From: Muricea muricata
Taxonomy: Eukaryota; Cnidaria; Anthozoa; Malacalcyonacea; Plexauridae
Direction: 5' to 3'
DNA: 64,000 nt
NCBI GenBank assembly: GCA_963855995.1
Contig: OY979717.1
Location: 14,341,960 to 14,405,959 of the forward strand
In this document: positions 9,109 through 20,224 of the stretch, in pieces
How positions within the stretch are numbered: position 1 is the first letter of the stretch
How the letters are laid out: every line of letters begins with the position of its first letter
Translations under genes and position numbers: made by a program
Notes under the pieces: model-generated
Database searches by the model: none
What the model was told of the DNA's origin: nothing
What the model saw: only the letters and a program-made list of their open reading frames with translations

Positions 9109-11376
9109 ATGACAAGCATCATGTCACGAACACTTGTTTGTCAGATATTTTTTCTCTGTAACTTATTTGTTTTCTCGAAAAGCTGCCAGAAGTCCCAATG
9201 TTTAACTTTTGCAAACAAAAAACGTTTGTCTACAGAATTTCAACGTTTACTGGCAGAACAAGACGAAGAAGAAGGAACGAGAATTGTTTACTTCAAGTTA
9301 CCGAAGTTAAACGACGACACAAGTTACAAATCATTGCATTCAGACAGAATATTACCCTGGAGATGGACATGGGCACGAAGTAACAAGGAACCAATTCTGT
9401 CTTTATCCTATGATTACGACGTTTTGTCTCTCGGGCTTTTGAAAAACCAAGTAAAAGAGCTCACTTTGGAGTTCACCTCAACACAACTGGAATGCTTGAA
9501 GACTTTGAATTCGTCATGTCAAGATCTGGAAATTGCAAGAGCTCTGTTGGATGTTACAAAAACCAGTTCCAATAAACCTTTTGCAGCAGAAACTCAAGTA
9601 GTCTGCTTTAGAGTACTTCGTGAAGTTTGGTTTGGAATTGGTAGTCACTTCAAATATCAATGTTGTAAAGAGCAATTTTTGAACAATGACCGCAACGGAA
9701 CCACAATCAACTGTCACGTCCCTATCAAAGAGAGCCGTTGGCTTGCTGTTTTTAATGCTATCTTAGCAATATTGGTTGGAGTTACAGTCATGTATTGGCC
9801 TTGGATTTTTTATTTGGTACCAAAGTCATTGCACTCAGTGGAAGAACATGACTTCCAAAATCAAGGTAAAAACGGCACTCGATCAAACCATATCGCTTTA
9901 GATGACTTCAGTCCAATAACACTTAAAGCACTCATACAAAAACTTCGAAAGTTATATCCAGGGGGTACACCCGATTTACGCATGCAGTTTTTTCTTCTTT
10001 GGTTCGGCTTGGTTCCAGTATTCTTCTACATGAAACTGCTCCTTTATTTTATCATTAAAAGTGACAATTTTGATGAAACGTCCCAAAAACTACTATTTCA
10101 AGTATTCAACGATTATTTGTTTGTGTTCAAGATACAAAGACCTCTTGTGTATCTGTTGTTCATTATACCTTTCTTCGTCATTCCTTTCTTTGTAATACTG
10201 TTCGCGTCAGAAGAGAGAAATCGTGAACACCTAAATTCTCTAATTCAAGCAAACGACAAATCTGCAGATTACATCAAAAAATATTTCCATCACACCAAAG
10301 ATCTCCTATCCAAACTGAGCACAAATAAAGGCTTTCAATTTATTGACAGGAAGCATAAGTGCATAGCTCGTCCATTCTCTGTTGCTTATAGCATATTCAT
10401 TGTTCCTATATCTACAGTAGTGACTATTGTGGCATTGCTCATCACCTTGATCCTCTGTGTGGCAATTTTCTGCCCATATCTCATATTTTTTTGGAAAATA
10501 GTGACTCTTTTGAAGACTACTGTCTCGGAGAAAAAATTTGCAATCCATCGTCCCATATTGTTATTTTATTCATCCTTAAGCGCAACCATCCTTGTTATAT
10601 TCTCTTGCCAATTCGCTGTTCGGATGGTAGGCTTTGTCATAATGGGAATAATATTGAATGCTGAGTTTGTCGTACCGTATATTACGTTTGTATTCGTAAT
10701 ATCTAACAATATACATCTTTGTTTCCGTCACACTCAAGAAAAATATAAGGAAGTTAAGGATATCATTTCTGAAGAATGGCAACAGTTACAGCCACGTGCC
10801 GAGAAGGATAAAATCCCTGAGAAATTATTTTGGTCAATTGTGGATCCTGATCAATTATTTTGGTCTGATGTAGATGATGAGAACGCAGACAAGGACAAGA
10901 ACAAGAACAAGAACAACAAAAAGAACAAGGACAAGGAAGACGACAAGGACACGGACAAAGACACGGACAAGGACACGGACACGGACAAGGACACGGACAA
11001 GGACAACGTTAACGTGCTTTTTAAATTTTCTACTGAGATGTTTCGATTGTTTTGTCGAATCCTAGCAATTGTGGTATTTCTTTCAGTCGCCCTTACTGCA
11101 ATTCTTCTGTTCAAAGTAACATATGGCGCTTCAGCTATCATTCCAACCATCTCCGTCTTTATAAGTGGCAAAGTTTCAGAGCTCTTCTTCACAGGAGTTA
11201 CAACAGGATCTAGTTTTGCTGGCTTGGAAAAAATTCATTTGGGGGAAGAAATTAAAGGTTTGGTCAAAAGCTATAGAGCAAATGACATAGAAATGAATAG
11301 CACTTCTGGGACACCGACTGGAGAAAGGCCAGAGGATAATGAAAATGCAACAGTAGAAATGTCTTGTTTGGTTTAG
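9109..11376 (+). CDS. Intronless 755-aa multi-pass membrane protein of unknown family
   Basis: A single uninterrupted ORF. I do not recognise the family. Residues ~7-23 (LVCQIFFLCNLFVFS) look like a signal peptide. Residues ~24-210 would then be extracellular, with a cysteine pattern including C..FRVLREVW..IG..F.YQCC and a later C. Hydrophobic segments follow near 211-236, 294-315, 345-366, 424-465 (long, perhaps two), 485-535 (perhaps two) and 645-685, so about eight membrane spans. Between the last two blocks, ~584-633 is a highly charged Lys/Asp tract coded by a near-perfect 12-bp repeat, probably cytosolic. The tail is hydrophilic and ends SCLV. The lack of introns beside intron-rich neighbours suggests retroposition or a naturally single-exon family. 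AATAAA at 11849-11854 is a possible poly(A) signal. Confidence 0.85.
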   Translation: MTSIMSRTLVCQIFFLCNLFVFSKSCQKSQCLTFANKKRLSTEFQRLLAEQDEEEGTRIVYFKLPKLNDDTSYKSLHSDRILPWRWTWARSNKEPILSLSYDYDVLSLGLLKNQVKELTLEFTSTQLECLKTLNSSCQDLEIARALLDVTKTSSNKPFAAETQVVCFRVLREVWFGIGSHFKYQCCKEQFLNNDRNGTTINCHVPIKESRWLAVFNAILAILVGVTVMYWPWIFYLVPKSLHSVEEHDFQNQGKNGTRSNHIALDDFSPITLKALIQKLRKLYPGGTPDLRMQFFLLWFGLVPVFFYMKLLLYFIIKSDNFDETSQKLLFQVFNDYLFVFKIQRPLVYLLFIIPFFVIPFFVILFASEERNREHLNSLIQANDKSADYIKKYFHHTKDLLSKLSTNKGFQFIDRKHKCIARPFSVAYSIFIVPISTVVTIVALLITLILCVAIFCPYLIFFWKIVTLLKTTVSEKKFAIHRPILLFYSSLSATILVIFSCQFAVRMVGFVIMGIILNAEFVVPYITFVFVISNNIHLCFRHTQEKYKEVKDIISEEWQQLQPRAEKDKIPEKLFWSIVDPDQLFWSDVDDENADKDKNKNKNNKKNKDKEDDKDTDKDTDKDTDTDKDTDKDNVNVLFKFSTEMFRLFCRILAIVVFLSVALTAILLFKVTYGASAIIPTISVFISGKVSELFFTGVTTGSSFAGLEKIHLGEEIKGLVKSYRANDIEMNSTSGTPTGERPEDNENATVEMSCLV
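10890..11007 (+). repeat. Coding hexa/dodecanucleotide repeat (Lys-Asp tract)
   Basis: Tandem GACAAGGACACG-like units with interspersed AACAAG/AACAAA, read in the long ORF as KDKNKN then KDTDKDTD. The repeat is open in several frames, which explains the Arg/Thr-rich and Ser/Leu-rich overlapping ORFs on both strands. Confidence 0.85.
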
Positions 11377-11379
11377 TAT

Positions 11380-13640
11380 CCTTATCATATCAAATATTAA
11401 AGTTGATCCGTTAGGCGGACATGGACAAGCAATCATCAAAAACAATGGCGAAGCCGGCCAGACGACGATTTAGTTATGTTATGCTGAATATTTCGGTGTT
11501 TAAAAACTTGCAGTTAAAAGCAATCATTTTCTACAGAAAATTTTAACGATTAGAAATTTGCATAGCATAACAATTAACAAAATTGTCAGGAACTCGGTGG
11601 CTTCGCCGCTGATCATGAACGCCACACGGTGTACACAAAAATTTAAATGAAGTATATAAGTATTGTAGTAATTTGGTATAAGGTCGTGTACATTTGGAAC
11701 AAAACAGTGTGGAAGAGCTTGTGAGTTGTGTTCCATTTACACATATTAATTTGACGACGGATTCAAGCAGTGAAATTCCTACGATCCGCTATAAATAATT
11801 TGAATTTGAAAGGGTTAAGTTTTTTGATATACCTTGTACTGTCAATTAAATAAAGATTGTCCTTGGCACCTACGAAAACAATCCATTCGCAAATAACTGC
11901 AATATTCAATTGCGTAGACTAGTTTAAACGTGTATTCCCGTAACGCTTTGTGCGTTTAGAGTTTCAGCACAGTACAGCGAATAATACTCGTGTTGAATTT
12001 TTTTGCTAACCACGGCAGTTTTAACTAAACACGTTGTCGAATTCTTGTTTTCGTCTCGCCAACAAATTGGCCTAGTGTAACACGGGCTTTGACAATAGAC
12101 CTTTCTAATAATTCTGGCGTCAGCGTGAATAAATTATTTTGTGACTTCAAACGCGGATAAACCGCGTAAAAATGGCAAGTTATCGATAATTCATTTATTT
12201 TTTCACGTTTATAAGCAAGATATGATGCTTTCATTTAAATATAACACAAAATTTAAAAAAATACATCCATCTTATATACCGAACAACAATTTCGTCATGG
12301 CTACAGATACGACGACAAAAACTTGTCTTGTCGCGTTTGGTTTGTTGCCGATTTTAAAAGCCCACGTCTTCGTACTTTAACATTTTTTTGTATTTTATCA
12401 AAATTCAACGGTCACATTCAACAGTGTTTGCCACATTGCAAATCCACTAGAAAATGCTATAATTTTGATACGAAAAAGGAAAATATCTTACCACAAATTT
12501 CCCATTGACGCCAAACTCAAACGAATGTGGCTTCTGAATATTAGGCGAGATGTAAAAATCACTTTTAAGGTATGTTTTTTGTTAAAAAAGAGTTTTTTGT
12601 TACTGATATGATATGTCCAAGCATGACTTTTTTCTCGGAGCCCAATTTTTTAGAGACATGGTAACTATTCCCCAAGAAAACATTCCACTCACAAATAGCT
12701 CCAATATGCAAATCTAAAGCTTAAAATTTGTCCCCCATGGTCCTTTGCGCGGTTAGAGTTTGAAAGGACAACCTTTTTTGAATTAGCTATATAGATAGTA
12801 TATATACAGACAAAAGAGGTACGTTATGAATATGGTATAAAACGCTGTTTACATTGTATCCTATAAAATACTTCATTTAAGTATACCAATTAAAGTACAA
12901 AGTAGCCTAAAATACATTAAAATAAACATTGACATATTATGTGGTCGTTACTTTAATTGCATTCCTGTCTCACGGATATATGTAATTTATTTTGGCACCA
13001 ATCTTTTCTGAAAAATAGTCAAAATAATCTCACTTGTTCGATTGCTTCTTATACAAGGTCTCTATTTCGGCCATTATCAAAACGAATTCACAAATTTTAT
13101 TTCGAAATTAAAAACCATTCACTCCTTTTGGACGCCATGTAGACTTTCCCCAAGTCCGTTTTCTGTATTTCCCAGTGGTATTTTCGACTGAGGGTACGGG
13201 GGGGGGGGAGAAAGGGGAGAAGGGGAAAACGGGAAAACGGACTTTTCTAACTTGCAGCGCGCCATTTTTTACCGACCAATATCTAGGTCGGTGGTTCTTA
13301 ACCAATCATATTTTAAAACACCTAAGTAATGACGTCATGGTATTTATAAACAAATGTTTATTTTAAAAATGACCATAGGCGGCCCACTTCAGTGTGTAGT
13401 TTCATAGAGAGATCAGTGCTTTGCTTCATACAAATAGCACTGATCTCTATATGAAACTACACACTAAAGTGGGCCGCCTATGAAATGACTATGCAAAATG
13501 CTTCGAGAGCAATTGAATTTGGTTTGAATAAGCTTGGTTTTAAGTCTATAAGAAAAAATCAATAAGAGGAATAAGTAAACAGTATTTCCTTCATGTATTT
13601 GAAGAAAATTGTGATACAGCTTTATAAATATAAAAACGAG
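11380..13640. other. Intergenic, no gene recognised
   Basis: AT-rich. It holds the probable 3' end of the 755-aa transcript (AATAAA at 11849), a G-run near 13198-13209, and the hairpin listed separately. If the gene at 13661-14278 continues downstream on the minus strand, further exons could lie here, but I could not place one. Confidence 0.4.
13374..13482. repeat. Near-perfect hairpin, 47-bp arms
   Basis: CATAGGCGGCCCACTTCAGT... at the left is the inverse of ...AAGTGGGCCGCCTATG at the right with about two mismatches, around a ~15-base loop. It sits in the presumed intron downstream of the minus-strand exon at 13661-14278. Most likely a very short MITE. Confidence 0.85.
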
Positions 13641-13660
13641 AAATTACTTTGAATGCTTAC

Positions 13661-14278
13661 GTGGATTGCTGATATATTACAATCGTCTGGCCAAGGTAAT
13701 GTTTGAGTTTCTTTTTCTGTTCTTGAGAGAGTTGTTTCAGGAATAAACTGGTCTGCGAAGAGACCTCTTGCTACACGTTTTGTGCCGCTTTGTATCTGAC
13801 TGTCGACCTTCGTGTTGTCGTGACTTTGTCTTTTAATGGACACAATTTGAGCACGGCTTCGAAAAACTAGTTTTGACTGCGACGAATAGAACGTGTCCCT
13901 TATATTTAATATCTTTTTTACTAAATTATCGTTCCGCCTGTCACAGTTTCTACAAACAGCATCAGTATTACAACCAGTTTCTTTGTCGATTTGTGCACCA
14001 ACAATTATTTCCAAATTTATGCACGCTTTTGTTTTTTCTACACCCGAAAACAACTTTCTACGATAATCCAAATTTTGTACATTTTCGAAGCACACGGCGC
14101 AAATTGATGTCTTGCTATTTGGCGAGATAGACGAACGTGTAATGGTTTTTGTAGGAGTCGACTCAGCCATCAATGTAATTATGGGGTAACGCCAAGGTAA
14201 CGCCATATTGATATGTTTACACGTGTGACGCAGTGAACTGTAATACAACTGGAACGCTAACTCAATACAAAAGTTCAA
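13661..14278 (-). CDS. 5' exon of an unidentified CxxC/CxxC zinc-binding-like protein (partial)
   Basis: An open frame of about 205 codons ending at a consensus GTAAGC donor after residues ISAIH. A start at MALPWRYPII (14204-14206) or MAEST (14168-14170) is more likely than the outermost Met at 14278. The core has CAVC, then KTKACINLE, then C-x4-VCRNC, then a basic NLVKKILNIRDTF segment. This four-cysteine spacing resembles small metal-binding modules such as ZAD-like or treble-clef fingers, but I do not recognise a named family. The downstream exon(s) were not found, so the product is partial. It could also belong to a transposon-associated gene. Confidence 0.45.
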
Positions 14279-14298
14279 TTAATGGCTGAAGCCAAGTT

Positions 14299-14605
14299 AG
14301 TTTTTCTGAGTTTTGAGACGAAATACTTAACGCCAAAGATCAGACCGTATATCAAATTGAAGCTATTAAAAAGTTACATTTAATATAAAAAATTCAAGAC
14401 TCTATACAAAAAAGAAATGCCTTAAAAATACGAAAACAACGGCAATTTTGCAGAATACGGCAAATTTCCCATCAAAGTTTAAGATCTTTGTCTTTCACCT
14501 AAAGCCTCAAAATTTTTACACCAAATACAACTTTTTAATAGCTTTCATTTGATATCCGACCCATTTTGTGACGTTTAGTATTTCAACTCAAAACTCAGAA
14601 AAACT
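14299..14605. repeat. Foldback element, ~34-bp inverted ends
   Basis: AGTTTTTCTGAGTTTTGAGA at the left is inverted at the right as CTCAAAACTCAGAAAAACT, and the match runs on through GAAATACTTAACG. AT-rich interior, no ORF. It lies just upstream of the minus-strand exon at 13661-14278. Confidence 0.75.
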
Positions 14606-14609
14606 GAAT

Positions 14610-15420
14610 CAAATTGTCTTCAATTTTCCCCCCTGACTTATCATTCCAGTTTACTTATAGTTCAATGGTGTGACGTGATATATATTTCGCACCATTAAAT
14701 TCAATTTCTTGCACACGGCACAAGTCGACTTTTCCCACGTTTCGTCATTACGCAATACAGCTCCAAAAAGATGTCTCCTAAAAAGTCGACTTGGGGCAAG
14801 TCTAGACGCCATGTTGCCTTGTTGTACACGTCATTTTCATAAAAAATATGCATCAGGTTGACGTTTCTCGGAAATTACGAAATTAGCGTGTTGCACGCAT
14901 TTACATCTCAAGGTCACGGCAAAATACAGCGCGAGCAGGTATTCGTCATTTCTTCCTCCCCAGTTTTCTTGTACCCGCTTCACTATGTCGCGATTATGGT
15001 CGCGATTGGTCGACTTTCATCGCTAAGATTCGGATTCTGACGAAATTTCGGACGCCTCCGAATTTCAAATTTTGCTACTCTTTGTTGGAACACAGCTAAA
15101 CATGTCTATATCGATTTACTGCATTGAGCCATCCTAGCTTAAGGTAATATGCTTTATTTTGTATCATAATTTTTAGTAGATTGTTCAGATTGTAAATATG
15201 TTTGATTTTTTGGCGATCGAGCTTGAATTTAGTGCGATCTTTTCGAAGAAAATTTGGTGATTGCACGTGCTTGAGTGGGTCGGTCGTTTATGAAATAGTA
15301 TTTTAGTTCAGATCTGCAGCTAATACTTTGATCAACTCGATACAAAGGATTCAATAAGCATTGATTTAATGATGTCATTGATGAAAGACCGTATGTTTCC
15401 AGTACTGAAGAATATTTTTG
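14610..15420. other. Intergenic, nothing recognised
   Basis: No supported exon, RNA gene or inverted repeat. Short ORFs on both strands lack similarity or splice context. Confidence 0.4.
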
Positions 15421-15424
15421 TTCT

Positions 15425-17872
15425 ATTAACAAGACGCCTGCTAAGGCGTTCACTCCGCCTGCCTAAACGAAAATGGGCACAAGGTCAGGCAGGGCTGTAA
15501 CTAGAGAGCCCATTGGGGGTGGGGTATATTCACTTATTTTTGTTCTGCCCAACTAATTCCTTTTTAAATCAGTTATTATTAGGGTACCTTCGAAGGCATT
15601 TTACCAGTCAGACATTGCTTGCACATCTTATGTAATCACTAAGATAACCAAAAATCAATGTCTGAGTGACTTGCCAGCATAGATATAGGAGACCTAGATA
15701 GCTGACGTATACCTAGCGGAGGTGGGGTCAACAAGAGAAAACCAACATGGCGGAACAAGAGGGCAAAAGACTATAGACTTTATTATAAAATCGACGATTT
15801 TTTGCAAATTTTGCCGTCCCTTTGTTTTGAAACTCATCTCATCAAGTTTTATGGGAAGGAGAAACATAATGCAAAGATTTTAAGCTTATATCTGAGTGAA
15901 TTTGATGAAAAGTCGCAAAATGATACATTGATAAAAGTTCATGTGAAATGGTCTCTTGGTGAGTTCGAGCGTTTCATTGCCTGAAATCATCACTAGGTGG
16001 ACAGATAGCCTCTTGAATCTTGCAGTTTTCAGTAACTTCTGAAATGAAAGTTAATTGATATTAGTCATCACAGTGTTCCAACTTTGTGTTGGTAAGTGTT
16101 CTCTCCCATGTCACTATCAGGCACCTATTAATGGAAGTGAGTTACCTTGCTAAACAAGTTGAGAACTACATATGATGAAAGCTAATGAGCAAAAGCCTTT
16201 GATCTTATGCTCTTTTCAACTTAGGTAGCTAAGTTGCCTCAGTATAATAAGCACCTAGATAATTGTAGTGTTAAAATTACTTAAATTTAATAGCAGTTAA
16301 CTGAGTAATATATAATATCATTTGAGTTGAAAGCCAGAAATGACCCTCAAGTTAACAATTAAAACTGAAAATTTATTCGTTCACAGACAGTCTGTAGAAG
16401 CAGGTGTATGGAATCGATTAAATAAACACTGCAAGCAATCTTGGGTGGACACAACATGTGATTTCAAGTCTAAATGTCTAACACAGTAATAATAGTCTTG
16501 AACGTTCTGAACGAATACGATTACGACAATTATTTGCCAAACTATTCCTCTATTGTTTTCAGAATGCTTGTTACAAATATAGGAAACCAGTCAAGAGGCT
16601 ATCTGTCCACACAGCAAGGATTTCAGGCAATGAAGTCACCAAGATGAATAATTTTGCGACTTTTCATCAAATTCACTCAGATATATGCTTAAAATCTTTG
16701 CGTTATGTTTCTCCTTCCCATAAAACTTGATCAGATGAGTTTCAAAACAAAGGGGCAGCAAAGTTTGCAAAAAAATCGTCGATTTTATAATAGAGTCTAT
16801 AGTCTTTTGCCCTCTTGTTTCGCCATGTTGGTTTTCTCTTGTTGGCCCCACCTCCGCTAGGTATATGTCAGCAATCTAGGTCTCCTATATCTATGCTTGC
16901 CAGGCACTCTGTCCAGAGTCCTAGTAGGATTGCATTTTTTAGAATTTAATTTAAATTAAAGACTTTCATAGTACATAAATTGTTAAACAAGATTCTTTTG
17001 TCATAATACCACCAACATATAGCTGTTTTATTTTGCAAGTAAAGAAAATTTTGCTAAAAGTCTATACAATACATCAATATATTAACCTGATAGCATCATT
17101 TAAATCTACTCCGTAGCACACTGCCTAAAGTCTCCACGATATAATTTGTTGGGAACTTTAGACTAACATTTGTATTTCTGGAACTGGAATGTAAAATGTC
17201 TCTTACCTTTTATAATTATATGAGATCCCACAAGCAAATAAATCATTTTGTGCAAAATATTAGCATCTCAACATAGGTAGAAATAGAAAACCAAGGAAAG
17301 AAATCACAACGTGTTTAGAATTAGGAACACATTTCCTAGCTCACTCCTTAATCATGGAATGATGGAGTCTACAAAATTTGCTGTTTTAAAACATTCCTGG
17401 AGCAATGTTTTGATAAAGAACCTTCCTGTCCCTTTTTGTTAACTATTACATGTTAAAAATTGTATATAGATATTTCAGTAGAATTTGCATTTGATTCTTG
17501 TGTAGAAATTTCTAAATTTCCTTAAAAGTAGGAACACCACAGAAAATGATGGAAACACGCTCTCAAAACTTCACCGCGATTACATCGCTCCTCAGTAAAG
17601 TTTCGCGGTGGAATTTTTCGTTTTAAAGCATTTTGCATGAGAATCTGTGCACGTAAAACCTTCTTGCAGTTTAGATGTTCTAGCATGCATGTTAAAATGC
17701 GTGTTTTGTTGACATATTCCGCTAGAAATTGAGTTTAAACGCCATGTTTAGGTCGGCTCATGTGGCTTGTGCCCAGCGGTATCACCCATGAGCGCTGCGC
17801 CATTGCGACACCGAAAAAACCAGAAATGGAGCGAATTTAAAACTCCGTCTCGCCTACGGCAGGCAGAGTAAT
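15425..17872 (+). mobile_element. Transposon-derived element, copy A, interrupted by a younger insertion
   Basis: The same sequence occurs at 62880-63510. The match starts at ACAAGACGCCTG...AAGGCGTTC, includes CGAAAATGGGCACAAGG and CAGTTATTATTAGGGTACC, and ends in the CTACGGCAGGC(G/A)GAGTA terminus. The ends carry inverted CTCCGCCTGCC. Copy A differs from copy B by the 1.2-kb insertion at 15678-16895 and by an extra ~580 bp (about 17147-17728) after GATATAATT, which may be a second insertion or a deletion in copy B. No intact transposase ORF. Confidence 0.75.
15678..16895. mobile_element. 1.2-kb long-TIR element with 8-bp target-site duplication (hAT-like)
   Basis: Arms of about 300 bp start CATAGATATAGGAGACCTAG and end with the inverse ATATCTATG. 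Both sides are flanked by CTTGCCAG (15670-15677 and 16896-16903). The uninterrupted host sequence with a single CTTGCCAG survives in the related copy at 63104-63111. An 8-bp duplication is typical of hAT-type transposons. The arms, not the centre, hold a short open frame (LCFETHLIKFYGKEKHNAKI) that reads in both arms because they are inverted copies. No transposase, so non-autonomous. Confidence 0.88.
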
Positions 17873-17879
17873 TAAAGTT

Positions 17880-19589
17880 GTTATGTTTAGTCCTCTGTAC
17901 AAGCGCCCTCCTCTTACAGACAGGGATTTTAAATGTAGCCAAAAAGTATGAACTTTATTGTCTCACCGACTGCATTAAAACAGTAAACATTCATAGGCAT
18001 ACAGGCCTACAAATCTTGTGAGTTAGGTGCAGGTTAATCTAGATCCCTAATGAGTGCCCTAATGCCCCTAGGGGGCATCCTTTCCTAGGGGTGAAACTTT
18101 CCCTTTTTCAAATGTTTTGTTTGTTGGAAAGAACAATTTTTTTCACATAATTAAGACAATTGCCTGACTCTTCAGCACAACTATTTAGTGTTTCTGGTCA
18201 CAGGTGACAAGCTGACCCCCCCCCCTCCTCCTTCCCTTCCCCCCCCCCTTCTTTCCCTCCACCTTGTACACCTATGTAAAATGTAATTAATTACCTGTAA
18301 TTGCAGCTAGTTAATTTATTGAGCCCTAATTGTGCAATAATCAATAAAATTATCTAATTTTGCAGATATCCTTCAAAGGCAATTTCAGATGCAATAAAAA
18401 GATGTTTCAGAAATATTGAAAGCAGAAAGGTATTCAATTTTTCTATATCTTGAAAGCAACATGTGGTAATACTATGTTATTTTTCCAGGTAAAATTTTCC
18501 TTGTCCTCATAATTTGATTTTTGAATTTCTCTAGATGGATGTAGCTGCATATTCCAAGACCATTAACTGCTTCCCATCCTGGGTTGGTCTTGTATGATTG
18601 AGTCCATCGCTGGAAAGCATACAAAGGTGTTTGTTTTGCAATCACTAATTCTAGTATAGGATGTTTTAAACATGTTTGTTAGTGAGTAGTGACAGAACTA
18701 AAAACTGAGGCAAAAAGTTTTCCACTTTTGAGTGAAATAAAAAAAATAGGACCATATTTTGGGTTTACTTTGGTGATTTACAGTTTTACTTGCACCGGAT
18801 GGTTTGATTAAAATTTGTATTGACACTGATAACATTCATTTCTAAATGTGATTAAAGCATTTCTGAGGGAAACAAAAAATAACAAACTGTTTATATGTTT
18901 TAAATAGTTCATATGCTGTAAAACATTTCTCCTGTTTGGTGTTCAAGCAAAATACCTATGATATAAGTGACCAAATATTATTTCACAAATTTTAAAACTC
19001 ATTGACAATTTTAAAACTCAGAGTGAGAAGTTAGCAAAATGGCTTTTAACCTTGTTTGTTCATGACAAGCCATTGTGGTAATTTTTTTGCCCATCATTCT
19101 GGTTATATGTTTACAAAACCTGATCAAATTGCATTTATGACCCAACATTTCAAAACTTGGGTCTTGTGTCTATCTCACAGTACAAGACAATTAACATAAT
19201 AATACAGTTTGTTATTATTTAGATTAAATTCATTAAGTGTAAAAAGATTGAGATAGATTTGTGAGAAACCCAGACACACACATTTGATTTGAAGCCAACC
19301 ATTTGCTAGTTTCCATTTTTTTCTTTAGTACTATTTGACCATTAAAACAGTGGTGAACCAAAATCTATGATGGAGAATTATTTCTTTTTCAACATCTAAG
19401 AGCAGTTGACTAGGGTTTCTTATCGTCATTTCAATCAATTTTCTATTTTGGTATTTGAAAAGTTCATTTGAAAATTGCAAGGTTTATTCTCAACATAGCT
19501 TGGTAGTAACTCATTGTTAAGGCTTTTAATAAGAACATTCACATAGGTCTATGCTTGAAAAAGTTGGAACATATTTGATGAATAATTAT
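17880..19589. other. Intergenic, AT-rich, nothing recognised
   Basis: Poly-C/poly-T runs near 18215-18260. No exon or RNA gene supported. Confidence 0.4.
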
Positions 19590-20220
19590 TCAATATTATA
19601 TCCTAGGTAGCCCAAAACTCAGTGTTTTAATGTATAAATTCAAGCATCCATTCAGTTTTGAATATTACAGTCTGTGGCATAGCGGTGGTTGCATAATATT
19701 GCATATAATTATTAATAAGGTAGGCAACATTTTAGGCAACTAAATACAAATTATTACAATTTTACGATCTACCTTGAGAATATCGTCATACTGAAATTTC
19801 AGCAGTCAATGAAATCAAATGAAGTAATTACAGCAGCCAATGTATTCACTGCTTCGTCATTTGAAGCAAAAGCAAGTGCTAGGAGGTAAGAATCCCTCAT
19901 CATTTCAGCGAAAAAATATAATAACATGCAATACTTTACTAAATTTTCATTACTTTTCGAGTTGTTTTCTAGCAAACAATCTACTAGAAAGCAAGTAAAA
20001 AATCAAATTTTGTAGTCATGTAGTTTGTTTTGTGTTACCTTCATCGTTTTTTGACGATATTCTTGAGGTGGTAGATCGTAAAATTGTGATAATTTGTGTT
20101 TAGTTGCCTACCTTATTTTAATAATTATGCAACCACTGCTACACTGCAATATTCGAAACTGAATGGATGCTTGAATTTATACAAAACACTGAGTTTTGGG
20201 CTACCTAGGATTATATTGAA
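19590..20220. repeat. Foldback element, ~170-200-bp arms
   Basis: Left arm 19590-19788 (TTCAATATTATATCCTAGGT...GAATATCGTCA) is inverted at 20052-20220 (TGACGATATTCTTGAGG...CCTAGGATTATATTGAA). The spacer is about 260 bp. The 70-aa ORF at 20096-20308 is produced by the arm and is not a gene. Confidence 0.85.
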
Positions 20221-20224
20221 AGTT

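Noticed and set aside
10851-11192. Ser/Leu-repeat ORF opposite the 755-aa gene, and an Arg/Thr-rich ORF in another forward frame
   Set aside because: Both are the same codon repeat read in other frames; the long frame with signal peptide and membrane segments is the real one.
15802-16851. ORFs sharing LCFETHLIKFYGKEKHNAKI on opposite strands, as a possible gene pair
   Set aside because: They lie in the two inverted arms of one transposable element; identity reflects arm similarity, not two genes.
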